A stretch of DNA of 18,134 nt, from the NCBI GenBank assembly GCA_049422085.1, contig JBMSOD010000035.1:1-18134 (forward strand), written 5' to 3'. The stretch is from UBA4615 sp049422085. GTDB taxonomy: Bacteria; Pseudomonadota; Gammaproteobacteria; Burkholderiales; Burkholderiaceae_E. Under the pieces are notes generated by a model. The model saw nothing but the letters and a program-made list of their open reading frames with translations. It was not told the origin of the DNA and searched no databases. Both the position numbers and the translations under genes were made by a program. Below, piece after piece: positions 7,536 to 15,617 of the stretch; the first letter of the stretch is position 1, and each line of letters starts with the position of its first letter.

Positions 7536-8573
7536 TCAGTCGAGGGTGATCTTTGCGCGGGTGATGATGTCTCCGATCCGGCGAGCCTCGGAGGCACGAT
7601 AGGCTGCTGCATCCGCAGGGCTCAACCAGAACGCGGTTGCACCCCGATCAAAAAATGCCTTCTGCAGATCCGGACTCTCGAGTGCCTGACGGGCAAACAT
7701 CGAGCAGCGTTCGATCACCGCTGCCGGAAGCCGGGCCGGACCGCAAAGCGAGGTCCATGAACTCAGGTCATAACCCGGCAGGAACTCGCCGATGGCGGGC
7801 ATATCGGGCACCACCGGACTGCGCTTGGCGCTGGTGACACCCATGCCCTTTACTTTGCCCGGCTTGTACTGGGCCAGCGCACCCGGAATGTTGTCGAAGA
7901 TCATGTGCACCTGGCCACCGATCAGATCAACCATCGCAGGCGCCGCACCCCGATAGGGCACATGCAGCATGTCGACCCCGGCCTGAAGCTTGAAGAGCTC
8001 ACCCGAAATGTGCAGCGTGGTGCCCAGGCCTGCCGAGGCATAGGAATACTTGCCGGGGTTGCGTTTGAGCAGATCGATCAGTTCCGGAATGGTGCCAGCC
8101 GGCAGATTGAGATTGGTCACCAGGAAGTTCGGCAAGGACCAGATGTTGGTGATGAAAGTGAAGTCCTTCTCCGGATCGAAGGGCAGCTTGCCAGCCTTGA
8201 GGGTGGGCGAGATGGCATGGGAGGCCACCCCCCCAAGACCGAATGTGTAGCCATCGGGCTGCGCGCGGCTCACGCTGGCCACCCCAATGTCTCCGCCCCC
8301 GCCTCCGATGTTTTCGACCACCCACTGCTGGCCGGTCAGTTCGCTCATTTTCTGGCAGAACAGACGCGAGAGGATGTCGGTAGCGCCCCCTGCAGGAAAG
8401 GGGTTCACGTACTTGACGGGCTTGATAGGCCAGGCCGCCTGAGCGCGGGCCTCACTGCCGATGATGAAAGGGGCACCGAGAATGGGCGCGCTGGCCACCG
8501 CTCCCATCGAACCCAGTGCACGGCGGCGTGTGACCACCGGAAGCCTGACACCACGATCGCTCGAGTCGCTCAT
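7536..8573 (-). CDS. Bug/TctC-family periplasmic receptor, Tat-type signal
   Basis: A 345-residue receptor. The leader contains three arginines (TRRRALGSMGAV, residues 15-26) followed by a hydrophobic stretch and AQA, consistent with Tat export. Family motifs are WPIKPVKYVNPFPAGGATDI, LTGQQWVVENIGGGGG, ASVSRAQPDGYTFG, FDPEKDFTFI, YSYASAGLGTTLHISGELF, HVPYRGAAPAMVDLIGGQV and MFDNIPGALAQYK. The start has GGGGAGAC just upstream. It is the first of two tandem Bug genes and is divergent from the serine hydrolase at 8693. The two receptors differ clearly in sequence, so this does not look like a recent duplication. The ligand is unknown. Confidence 0.92.
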   Translation of the reverse strand: MSDSSDRGVRLPVVTRRRALGSMGAVASAPILGAPFIIGSEARAQAAWPIKPVKYVNPFPAGGATDILSRLFCQKMSELTGQQWVVENIGGGGGDIGVASVSRAQPDGYTFGLGGVASHAISPTLKAGKLPFDPEKDFTFITNIWSLPNFLVTNLNLPAGTIPELIDLLKRNPGKYSYASAGLGTTLHISGELFKLQAGVDMLHVPYRGAAPAMVDLIGGQVHMIFDNIPGALAQYKPGKVKGMGVTSAKRSPVVPDMPAIGEFLPGYDLSSWTSLCGPARLPAAVIERCSMFARQALESPDLQKAFFDRGATAFWLSPADAAAYRASEARRIGDIITRAKITLD

Positions 8574-8646
8574 GTCTCCCCCTTTGGGTTGTGTTGTGTG
8601 GGAAGCTTATGCCGAGACACAAAATTCCGCCACCCTTCGCAGCAGG

Positions 8647-8678
8647 CGCATCCGCGTCTTTCCGCATCCGCGTCTTTC
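8647..8678. repeat. Perfect 16-bp direct tandem repeat upstream of the serine hydrolase
   Basis: CGCATCCGCGTCTTTC occurs twice with no spacer (8647-8662 and 8663-8678). It lies 14 bases before the preferred hydrolase start, in the gap shared with the Bug receptor gene. It could be a replication-slippage duplication or a pair of regulator sites. Because 16 is not a multiple of three, copy-number change would shift the frame if translation began upstream. Confidence 0.85.
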
Positions 8679-8692
8679 ATTGCCCATCGATC

Positions 8693-9982
8693 ATGACCCA
8701 GCCCTCATCCAATGCCTTGCCTGTGTCCCTGCCCGCACCTCACGAACTCGATGCTGATGCCAGTTGCCCCATGCGGATGGGCTGGATGCAGGGCACGCCA
8801 CCGGCGGCGGATCGACTGATCCGTTTCGATAGCGGCGATGCCCGGCGCTTTCCGCAATCCCGCTGGGCCTTCAGCCATACGCGCGAGTTTCAGCCCACCC
8901 TGAACATTCCTCGCGGCGATGGGTCGGTGGCCTCGCTGCCGATCGCCCTTCGATCCGATCTCGATGACATTGCGCTCATCCCCATGGGCGCATCCGGCTC
9001 GATCTCATTCGCGCAGTCGCTCAAGGCCAATTACACCGACGGCATTGTGGTGCTGCATCGCGGCCGCATCGTGCTCGAACGCTATTTCGGTGCACTCAGT
9101 GAGCACCGGCCGCACATTGCGTTTTCAGTCACCAAGTCCTTCGTGGGCACCCTGGGTGCCCTGCTGGTCGCCGAGGGTGTGCTCGATGAGTCCCGCCCCG
9201 TGGTGCACTGGGTTCCGGAGCTGGCGGGCTCGGGCTTTGGTAACGCCTCGCTGGGCGAAGTGATGGACATGACCACCGCGTTGGATTTCAGCGAGGTCTA
9301 TACCGATCCGAACTCAGGCATTGCCGCGTATGCGCGTGCCGGAGGGCTCGCACCGCGTGCCGAGGGAACCGGTCCTGCCGAAGGCCTCTACGCCTTTTTG
9401 CAGACGGTCGGTGGCGCAGGTGAACATGGCAAGGCGTTCACCTATCGCAGTATCAATACCGACGTGCTCGCCTGGGTGATCCAGAGAGCCACCGGCGAGC
9501 GTTTCGAAACCCTGCTGTCGACACGACTCTGGAGCCAACTCGGCGTGGAGCGCGATGCCCACATCACCTGCGATGCCTTCGGCATGCCCTTTGCTGCGGG
9601 CGGCCTATGCACCACCTTGCGCGATCTGGCCCGCATGGGCGAAATGATCCGCTGCGAAGGTGCCTTCAATGGCCGGCAGCTGGTGCCCGCCTCTGCCGTA
9701 GCCGCCATCAGAGGTGGCGGCAAGCCCGAGAAGTTCACACCGGCCGGCTATGCCCTGTTGCCGGGCTGGAGCTACCGCCATCAGTGGTGGAACAGCCACA
9801 ATGCCCATGGCATGTTCATGGCGCGCGGCATTCATGGGCAGGCCATCGTCGTCAATCCGGCGGCCGAGATGGTGATCGCCCGCTACGCCTCGCATCCGCT
9901 TGCGGCCAATGCCAACCTCGACCCGACCTCGCTGCCCGCCTGGGAGGCTTTGGCAGGTCATCTGATCCGGAATCCGGCGTAG
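8693..9982 (+). CDS. Serine hydrolase, beta-lactamase/transpeptidase fold (class C/NylB-like)
   Basis: About 429 residues. The active-site S-x-x-K motif is SVTK (145-148) in HIAFSVTKSFVGTLGALL, followed by GVLDESRPVVHWVPEL and DMTTALDFSEVY. The second motif is Y251-R-S in FTYRSINTDVLAWV, and a late IHGQ (380-383) occupies the place of the KTG box. Family members include class C beta-lactamases, family VIII esterases and 6-aminohexanoate-dimer hydrolase. The order and the HGQ box look more like an esterase or amidase than a beta-lactamase. No signal peptide is evident, suggesting a cytoplasmic enzyme. I start at ATG 8693 because the upstream open frame runs through a 16-bp tandem repeat and has no family features; the ribosome site is weak. 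It converges on the dehydrogenase with a 7-base gap. Confidence 0.85.
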   Translation: MTQPSSNALPVSLPAPHELDADASCPMRMGWMQGTPPAADRLIRFDSGDARRFPQSRWAFSHTREFQPTLNIPRGDGSVASLPIALRSDLDDIALIPMGASGSISFAQSLKANYTDGIVVLHRGRIVLERYFGALSEHRPHIAFSVTKSFVGTLGALLVAEGVLDESRPVVHWVPELAGSGFGNASLGEVMDMTTALDFSEVYTDPNSGIAAYARAGGLAPRAEGTGPAEGLYAFLQTVGGAGEHGKAFTYRSINTDVLAWVIQRATGERFETLLSTRLWSQLGVERDAHITCDAFGMPFAAGGLCTTLRDLARMGEMIRCEGAFNGRQLVPASAVAAIRGGGKPEKFTPAGYALLPGWSYRHQWWNSHNAHGMFMARGIHGQAIVVNPAAEMVIARYASHPLAANANLDPTSLPAWEALAGHLIRNPA

Positions 9983-9989
9983 TTCGGTT

Positions 9990-10817
9990 TCAGCTACCCA
10001 CGCGCAAAGGTGCGTGCATCTTGCGCAGACAGGCAATGAGACTGAGCGCCGTGATGCGGCCGGTCTTGGGGTTCTCTGACGGAACGCCCTCGATCGTCAT
10101 GCTGAAGGAGGCGCTGTCGGCCTCCACCCGAATGCTGTGGGTGTTGCGCGAAACGGTGGGATCCGCCCAGACCTCGACCTGAGTGCGGTCCACACCAGTG
10201 CCAGCAAGCGAGAGCGCAACCGCGACATTGACGTTGGCTGGAAAGCCGCGAATCGCATCCCGCGCGCTGCCCTGAAACACGCGCAGCGGCTGCTCGAGCC
10301 CTGAGATGTCGATGCCCCGCTCTGCAAGCAAGGGTGCGCCCATGAGGCCTGCGATGGGCTTGCGCGTGACCAAAGTGACCGAGTGGATCGTGCCTTCGCG
10401 TGCGGCAGCCACGGCATCGAGCCCAATCAGCGCGCCGGTCGGGACGATGATCTGTCCTCCATGCTCGCGCGCCAGATCGATCAGTTGAGGCAGATCAACC
10501 AAAGCCCCTGCACTCAGTACGACCAGCCGACGGCCTCGACGTAAAGCAGGCTCGGCAATCTCGCGCAAGAGCATTGCGGGGGCGCACTCGACCACCCAGT
10601 CGCTGGCTTGTGCAAGGGCGTCGAAGTCCAGGCAATCCACCGGGCGAGACAGGTGTTCGCGCATCCATTGCCGGGCTTTGGCATGGTCATGCGCGGCCAC
10701 GCCGGCTAGCGTGAAGCCCTCCAGAGACTCACTATCGAGAACACTGGCCAGCTTGCGGCCAATGGTTCCCAGGCCGGCAATGCCAAGGCGCTGAGGAGGC
10801 GCAGAGGACTGATTCAT
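9990..10817 (-). CDS. L-aspartate dehydrogenase (NAD(P)-dependent)
   Basis: A 275-residue enzyme expected to interconvert L-aspartate with iminoaspartate/oxaloacetate plus ammonia. The Rossmann motif is GLGTIG (15-20). Family-specific segments are VVECAP (75-80), LSAGAL (101-106), PTGALIGLDAV, TRKP, RGFPANVNVAVALSLAG (190-206), the WADPTVSRNTHSI segment with His227 at the usual catalytic histidine position, and SENPKTGRI (247-255). The length matches the family. Relatives serve either as NadX-type suppliers of iminoaspartate for NAD synthesis or in amino-acid catabolism; the window does not decide which. It begins 8 bases after the alpha/beta hydrolase stop on the same strand, so the two are very likely co-transcribed. 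Confidence 0.92.
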   Translation of the reverse strand: MNQSSAPPQRLGIAGLGTIGRKLASVLDSESLEGFTLAGVAAHDHAKARQWMREHLSRPVDCLDFDALAQASDWVVECAPAMLLREIAEPALRRGRRLVVLSAGALVDLPQLIDLAREHGGQIIVPTGALIGLDAVAAAREGTIHSVTLVTRKPIAGLMGAPLLAERGIDISGLEQPLRVFQGSARDAIRGFPANVNVAVALSLAGTGVDRTQVEVWADPTVSRNTHSIRVEADSASFSMTIEGVPSENPKTGRITALSLIACLRKMHAPLRVGS

Positions 10818-10825
10818 GGTGCCGA

Positions 10826-11659
10826 TCAGGCTTGATCGATGGCGCGCAGAAAGTCTTCAAGACAGCGATTGAAGGCCTGCGGATTTTCAAAGTAGGGGGA
10901 GTGACCAGCGCCCGGCAGCCTAAGCAGCCGAGCACCCGGCAGCGCCTGGGCAAGCGCATGAAGTCCGGGTGGAGGAATGACGATGTCTTCCTCCGGAGAG
11001 ATCAGCAGCACCGGAATGCCCGTGGCTGCGAGCCCCTCGGGGCCGCGCACCCTGAGTGCCTGCAAACGGGCCCGGAGCGTTTCCTTGTCGAGATCACGGG
11101 ACAGTCCGTCGATCTGCTGGTACAGCAGGTGCAAGGCAGGCTGCTCGCGGGCCATGCGCATGCCGGCAGCGGGATGCACCTGCGCCGCCCGGCATTTGTC
11201 TGCAGCGTTCGCCGCCTCGAGTTTCCAGTGTGCAAGTGCGGTCGTATCGATGCCCGGCAGGCGTGCCGGATCGATGGAACCGGTGGTGGCAGACAGGGTC
11301 AGGCTTCTGACCGTTGCAGGCGCACGCAGACAGTACTCGATCATGGTCCAGCCGCCCATGGACTGACCGACCAGATGCGCCCTGTCGATCCTGAGGTGCT
11401 CGAGCAGGGCCGCCAGGTCGTCAGCGAACTGAGCGGGCTCCGGAGCAGCGGTTGCCAGGGCGGACGGTGCAAAGCCTCGGTGGGCGAAGGTCACGCAGGT
11501 GTATGACCGCGACAAATGCCCCACCTGCTGCCACCAGGACATGTGATTACCGCCCAGCCCATGCGCGAAGACGATCACCGGGCCCTGACCGCATACCTCG
11601 TAGTGGATCTCCGCGCCGTCAACCCCAAGCCGGCCTGTCGTTCGTGCAGTTGTGCTCAT
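10826..11659 (-). CDS. Alpha/beta hydrolase
   Basis: A 277-residue alpha/beta-fold hydrolase. The oxyanion-loop motif is FAHGLGGNHMSWW (residues 31-43), the nucleophile elbow is GQSMGG with Ser100, the acid is probably Asp225 in SPEEDIVIPP, and the base is His253 in GAGHSPYFENP. The end resembles 3-oxoadipate enol-lactonase and carboxylesterase relatives (ENPQAFNRCLEDFL), but specificity cannot be read from motifs. No signal peptide is seen. It begins 10 bases after the stop of the exported-protein gene and ends 8 bases before aspartate dehydrogenase, so it may belong to the long minus-strand operon. It has no strong ribosome site of its own, consistent with coupled translation. Confidence 0.88.
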   Translation of the reverse strand: MSTTARTTGRLGVDGAEIHYEVCGQGPVIVFAHGLGGNHMSWWQQVGHLSRSYTCVTFAHRGFAPSALATAAPEPAQFADDLAALLEHLRIDRAHLVGQSMGGWTMIEYCLRAPATVRSLTLSATTGSIDPARLPGIDTTALAHWKLEAANAADKCRAAQVHPAAGMRMAREQPALHLLYQQIDGLSRDLDKETLRARLQALRVRGPEGLAATGIPVLLISPEEDIVIPPPGLHALAQALPGARLLRLPGAGHSPYFENPQAFNRCLEDFLRAIDQA

Positions 11660-11669
11660 TCGCGAGCGC

Positions 11670-12473
11670 TCAGTCGATCCGCCGCATCACCCAGCGCACA
11701 TTGCGTTCACCCGAGAAGTGCAATTCGCCATTGGGCTTCAAGACAGCGGTCACTGCATAGAACTTGCCGTCGGTATAGACCTGTCGGCCGCTAAACGCGC
11801 CGTCACCCGAGGGCTTGAGAAACAAGATCTCCTGTCCGACCTGAAAGTTGGGGCTGTTGGTGCTGGTCGCCTTGCCCACGCCATTGCGCAGGGCATAGCC
11901 ATAGCGCCATTCCTTGCTGTACCAGTTGCCATCGATGGCGGAGGTCTCGCTGGCCGCAGGGCTAGGGGTCGAACCGGCAGAAGAAGCCTGTGCGGGTGGA
12001 GCCACAGGGGCCGCAGGCGTTGCTGCTCGCGCAGGCGCCTGGGGAACAGCGGCTGCGACCTGTGCTGCGTCGGCACATTGTCGGTATTCCGGAATGATCG
12101 CGTCCCAGCCCTGGAAGCGCACGATATTGCCGAAGTACTCGCCCTGCTGACGCACCATGCCATCGATGGCGCCCGACATTGCTGGGTTGCCTGAAGACGC
12201 GATCAGGTGACGACGCGCGTTTCCATACACCTCCATCAGGGCATTGTTGGAACGAATCTCCGGCCCATCGGCCCGAATGTTGGGGGCCTTGACCAGACCG
12301 GCCGACCAGACAACGAGCAGCGAAATACAACGGCTGACCCCAGCAACCTGCATGCGCTCAGCGAGTACCCGGGGATCAGTGAAGCGAGGCTGGGCCTGGA
12401 CCACGGAAGACAGCAGCGTCGCGCACAGAATCAGCGCGGTCTGCGAACCCAAAAGCGATCGAGTCATCTGCAT
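11670..12473 (-). CDS. Exported two-domain protein of unknown family
   Basis: A 267-residue protein I do not recognise. It has a Sec signal peptide (hydrophobic residues about 8-25, likely cleavage after VVQA). A mostly helical part to about residue 137 contains two cysteines (C49, C133) that could pair. A Pro/Ala/Ser-rich linker covers about 138-178. A beta-rich C-terminal domain contains WYSKEWRYGYALRNGVGK, STNSPNFQVGQ, GRQVYTDGKFY and ends in GERNVRWVMRR. Start: ATG one base after the permease stop, with GGAG 7 bases upstream; the frame is open further upstream but only inside the permease gene. The tight coupling suggests that it works with the permease, phosphatase and STAS proteins, perhaps as a periplasmic partner. 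This is inference. Confidence 0.75.
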   Translation of the reverse strand: MQMTRSLLGSQTALILCATLLSSVVQAQPRFTDPRVLAERMQVAGVSRCISLLVVWSAGLVKAPNIRADGPEIRSNNALMEVYGNARRHLIASSGNPAMSGAIDGMVRQQGEYFGNIVRFQGWDAIIPEYRQCADAAQVAAAVPQAPARAATPAAPVAPPAQASSAGSTPSPAASETSAIDGNWYSKEWRYGYALRNGVGKATSTNSPNFQVGQEILFLKPSGDGAFSGRQVYTDGKFYAVTAVLKPNGELHFSGERNVRWVMRRID

Positions 12474-12474
12474 C

Positions 12475-14193
12475 TCAGTGCTCCAGCCGAAGCGATAAAT
12501 GACATTGGCCCCGCTCCTCATGGCTACGGACCCGATTCACCTTTCGGGCCATCAGCCAGGCCGACATGCTCGTCAAGGCTTCGGGGTCGCGCAGCAGGGC
12601 GGCGCGGTCAGGACGATCCGAGGGCACGACCAAGGCCGCGCCCTGGTAGGACAGGTCCAGATCAAGATTGAACTCATCGAAAGAGAGCGCCACCTTGACC
12701 GGCCCCTGGGCCAAACCAGCCTCGAGCGCCTCGGCCGCATTGCCCAGCGCATCGATGGCCGCAACGACCACCTCCTTGCGGGCTGCCACAGAGGCGCCAA
12801 ACTTCATCAGTTCATCCCGAATCCGGGTGTAGTGATCCTCGCCGGGCTGAAGCTCAAACACCGCGCGGCGCTTGCTACCCAGCAGGAAGAAAAAATTCAG
12901 AATCACAGCAACGGCTGCGGTGAACGACACCGACGAGGCCACAATCGGTTTGAGCAGCACGGGCACGTCCTGAAACAGCTCAGGCATCATGCCCGCTGAC
13001 AGACCCATCGATATGGACACGCCGGCCATCAGGATGCGACGCGCATCCAGCAGCCGCGAGGCCAGCAGTTGAATCCCGGCAAGGATCATGAAGCAGGCGG
13101 CATAGAGCAGGGTGGCGCCCATGAGTGGCGCGGGCAGTTCGGCGATCACGACCGAGAGTTTCGGAATGAACGCGAACAGAATCATCAGCCCGCCCATGCT
13201 GAAGCCGATCACCCGGCAGGTGACGCCACTGGCCACCGAAAGCCCGACATTGCTCGATGAGGTGCTGTGGCCCAGCGTACCGATCAGGCCGCACAGGATG
13301 GTGGTCAGGCCCGAGGCCGTGGCGCCCTTGCTCACGGACGCGAGATCGGTTCGCTTCCAGTCTGCATCGTTGACCTTCTGGCACAAGGTCAGGTCGCCCA
13401 CCCCTTTGAGGCTGGAGGCCATGGCTGCAATCAGAAAGGGGATCAGCATGGAAGCCTCGAAGGCATAACCACTGACCAGGCTGCCCGGCAGTGCAAACCA
13501 GGGCGTTTGTGCAATGTCCTGAAGGGCATGCTCGGTGATCAGTCCCATCCAGTAAGACACGGCCCAACCCGCCAGGATGCCGATCAGAGCTGGATACAAC
13601 CTGAATTGGCCACGGCCCCAGATCGTGCATCCACCCATGACGGCGAAAGTGAACAGGCCCACCAGAACAGGTTCGAGGTCGATGCTTTGGGTGCCTGTCG
13701 CCACCGATGCTGCGGTCTCGACGCCGAACAACCGCGGAATCCCCAGGGGCAACATCGCCACGCCCACCATGGTCATCACCACCCCAATGACTTCGGGCGG
13801 AAACAAGGCTCTGACCCGGGGCAGCACGCGGGCCAGCAGGGTCTCGAAAAGGCCCCCGATGAGGGTCATGCCAAAAAGCACCGGAAGACCGAACCCGCTC
13901 CCGGCAAGCGTCGAGGCCGACGCATACGCCGGACCGCAGACCGGCGGGCACAGATAGCCCGAACCGATGGGACCCCGCTTGAGTGATTGCAGGATCGCGC
14001 CAATGCCGACCGCGATCATGCCCATGCGCAGCAGACTGGTCAGCTGATCAGTCGAGGTGGTGATCGTGGAGCCCACGGCGGCCAGAATGATCCAACCTGA
14101 GGAATTGACAATGACATGCTGCAGGCCCTGTCCCATCAGGGTCCAGAAGGGCGGCTGATCATCGACACCGAAGGTAAGGTTGTCGGGCTTCAT
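12475..14193 (-). CDS. NCS2 (uracil/xanthine) permease fused to RsbW-like ATPase-type domain
   Basis: 572 residues. Residues 1-440 form a multi-pass NCS2/SLC23-type permease: GLQHVIV in the first segment, GSGYLCPPVCGPAY (77-90), GVGDLTLCQK (264-273), SSSNVGLSVASGV (312-324) and PAPLMGA (354-360). The position of the usual substrate-binding glutamate before VGD appears to be Lys263, and the later Glu/Gln before NVG is Ser. After the last membrane segment, about residues 450-572 resemble an anti-sigma/HATPase_c_2 domain: DALGNAAEAL (481-490) matches the EAxxNA N-box with Asp481 and Asn485, then VKVALSF and LDLDLSYQGAA strands and a C-terminal LMARKVNRV helix and HLSLRL strand. The DxGxG and GxGL glycine boxes are missing. 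It overlaps the phosphatase stop as ATGA. Permease identity is firm; the ATPase-type assignment is moderate. Confidence 0.85.
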   Translation of the reverse strand: MKPDNLTFGVDDQPPFWTLMGQGLQHVIVNSSGWIILAAVGSTITTSTDQLTSLLRMGMIAVGIGAILQSLKRGPIGSGYLCPPVCGPAYASASTLAGSGFGLPVLFGMTLIGGLFETLLARVLPRVRALFPPEVIGVVMTMVGVAMLPLGIPRLFGVETAASVATGTQSIDLEPVLVGLFTFAVMGGCTIWGRGQFRLYPALIGILAGWAVSYWMGLITEHALQDIAQTPWFALPGSLVSGYAFEASMLIPFLIAAMASSLKGVGDLTLCQKVNDADWKRTDLASVSKGATASGLTTILCGLIGTLGHSTSSSNVGLSVASGVTCRVIGFSMGGLMILFAFIPKLSVVIAELPAPLMGATLLYAACFMILAGIQLLASRLLDARRILMAGVSISMGLSAGMMPELFQDVPVLLKPIVASSVSFTAAVAVILNFFFLLGSKRRAVFELQPGEDHYTRIRDELMKFGASVAARKEVVVAAIDALGNAAEALEAGLAQGPVKVALSFDEFNLDLDLSYQGAALVVPSDRPDRAALLRDPEALTSMSAWLMARKVNRVRSHEERGQCHLSLRLEH

Positions 14194-15617
14194 GCTGCCG
14201 AACCCCGGTGCAACAGGCTCATGTAGGCAATGTCATCGGATTGCTCCACGCCACGTGTGTAGTCGGCCACAACCTCATTGAGCGTATTGATGCAGATTGA
14301 AGGGTCGGTCACCCGTACACCCCGCAGCGCTTCGAGCACACGCGCCATGCCGAACTCCTGACCTGCGGCATTGAGCGCCTCGGTCACGCCGTCGGTCATC
14401 AATAGCAAGGCATCACCCGGCTCAAGTTTGAATACGATCGATTCAAATCGCCGACCTGAACGCACGCCCAGAGGTGGGCAGCGCGGCGCCTTGACCCATT
14501 GCGCCTCACCGTCTGCTTTGATCAGCAAGGGCGCAACATGACCCGCATTCACCAGATGCACCATGCCGGTGGACGGACTGTAGGACAGGCCGACACAGGT
14601 GACGAACATGCACTCCTCGTTGTCGGCTGCGAGATCTTCATTGATCACATCAAAGGCCTCTTCGATGGAGGCGTGATGCAGCATGGAAGAGCGTGCTTCG
14701 GTCTTGCACATCATTCCGAACAGACCCGAAGCGAAGCCCTTGTCGCAGACATCCGCGATGATCATGGCATGGCGCCCCTGGCTCATCGAAAAATGATCAA
14801 AGAAATCACCGCCCACTTCCTTGGCAGGCTTGATGAAGCCGTACAGGCTGAACTCCGGGTTTTTGGGCCAGTGCTTGGGTAGCAGCGACACCTGCATGCG
14901 AGCCGCAATTTCAAGCTCTTCGCTGTACCTCTGGCTGCGACGTGCTTCTCTCAGTTCGCCCAGGACACTCATCACCGTCTGTCGTGACAGACCAAACCCG
15001 GCCACCAGAGTCACCACCGACAACGACATCAGTTCGAGCATGGCGATCAGGGTAGACGTAAAGCCCGAGCCGTAAATCAGACGAAGCACGCAGGCTGCCA
15101 GCAGAACGACCACGTTGACCACCACCAGCACAGGCAGCGGCAATCGAAAAACGCAGTTCATCAGCATCAGGGCAATCGACATCAGGGTGGTCGATCCCCG
15201 GTCAACGATGCCGAGCAGGCTCATTGCAATGATGGAGCCTAAAAAGGCGGTGAGAAACACAATGAAACCGCGGTCACCCTGCAGGCCCTGGCCATGCCAG
15301 CGGGGAAGGTAGTAGCGCAGCCCCATCAGGGTCGCAATCATGAAGATGCCATGGGCCAGCGCCAGAGCCTGATAGGTCGGCGATTGTCCCAGAAGCCCCT
15401 GCGCATATCGCTCAAGATCCACCAGGACCAGACCCACGGTCGCGAGAACTGCTACCGGCATCAGGAGCCAGACCATCTTGAGGTTATGACGCAGCAGTGC
15501 GCCTCGCACGCCATCAAGGTCCTGCTGATTCAGGCGGGTCAGCGAGCCATCGCCGCTCAATCGCCGCCCCCCTGCGTCGACGGTCTGCTTCCAGGCCTGC
15601 CAGACGCTCGCGAACAT
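14190..15617 (-). CDS. Membrane-anchored SpoIIE/RsbU-type PP2C serine phosphatase
   Basis: 475 residues. About five to six hydrophobic segments (roughly 47-66, 84-100, 117-137, 143-180, 188-210) anchor it in the membrane. A helical linker (about 215-248, ELREARRSQRYSEELEIAARMQ) leads to the PP2C domain. The metal-binding acids are present: GGDFFD (Asp271), ADVCDKG (Asp289), TDGVTEA (Asp409) and QSDDIA (Asp461/462), as well as NAGHVAPLL. These phosphatases dephosphorylate a phosphoserine on STAS anti-anti-sigma proteins. The STAS gene lies immediately upstream, with its TGA overlapping this ATG by one base (TGATG), so they are an evident pair. The N-terminal membrane domain may sense an unknown signal. 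No HAMP or PAS domain is visible. Confidence 0.93.
   Translation of the reverse strand: MFASVWQAWKQTVDAGGRRLSGDGSLTRLNQQDLDGVRGALLRHNLKMVWLLMPVAVLATVGLVLVDLERYAQGLLGQSPTYQALALAHGIFMIATLMGLRYYLPRWHGQGLQGDRGFIVFLTAFLGSIIAMSLLGIVDRGSTTLMSIALMLMNCVFRLPLPVLVVVNVVVLLAACVLRLIYGSGFTSTLIAMLELMSLSVVTLVAGFGLSRQTVMSVLGELREARRSQRYSEELEIAARMQVSLLPKHWPKNPEFSLYGFIKPAKEVGGDFFDHFSMSQGRHAMIIADVCDKGFASGLFGMMCKTEARSSMLHHASIEEAFDVINEDLAADNEECMFVTCVGLSYSPSTGMVHLVNAGHVAPLLIKADGEAQWVKAPRCPPLGVRSGRRFESIVFKLEPGDALLLMTDGVTEALNAAGQEFGMARVLEALRGVRVTDPSICINTLNEVVADYTRGVEQSDDIAYMSLLHRGSAA

Noticed and set aside
8591..8692. Upstream in-frame ATG extending the serine hydrolase by 34 residues
   Set aside because: The extension covers the divergent promoter region and the 16-bp tandem repeat and resembles no signal peptide or family N-terminus.
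12980..13951. 323-codon minus-strand frame overlapping the permease gene
   Set aside because: It is a shifted frame of the permease; the true frame has membrane segments and NCS2 motifs.
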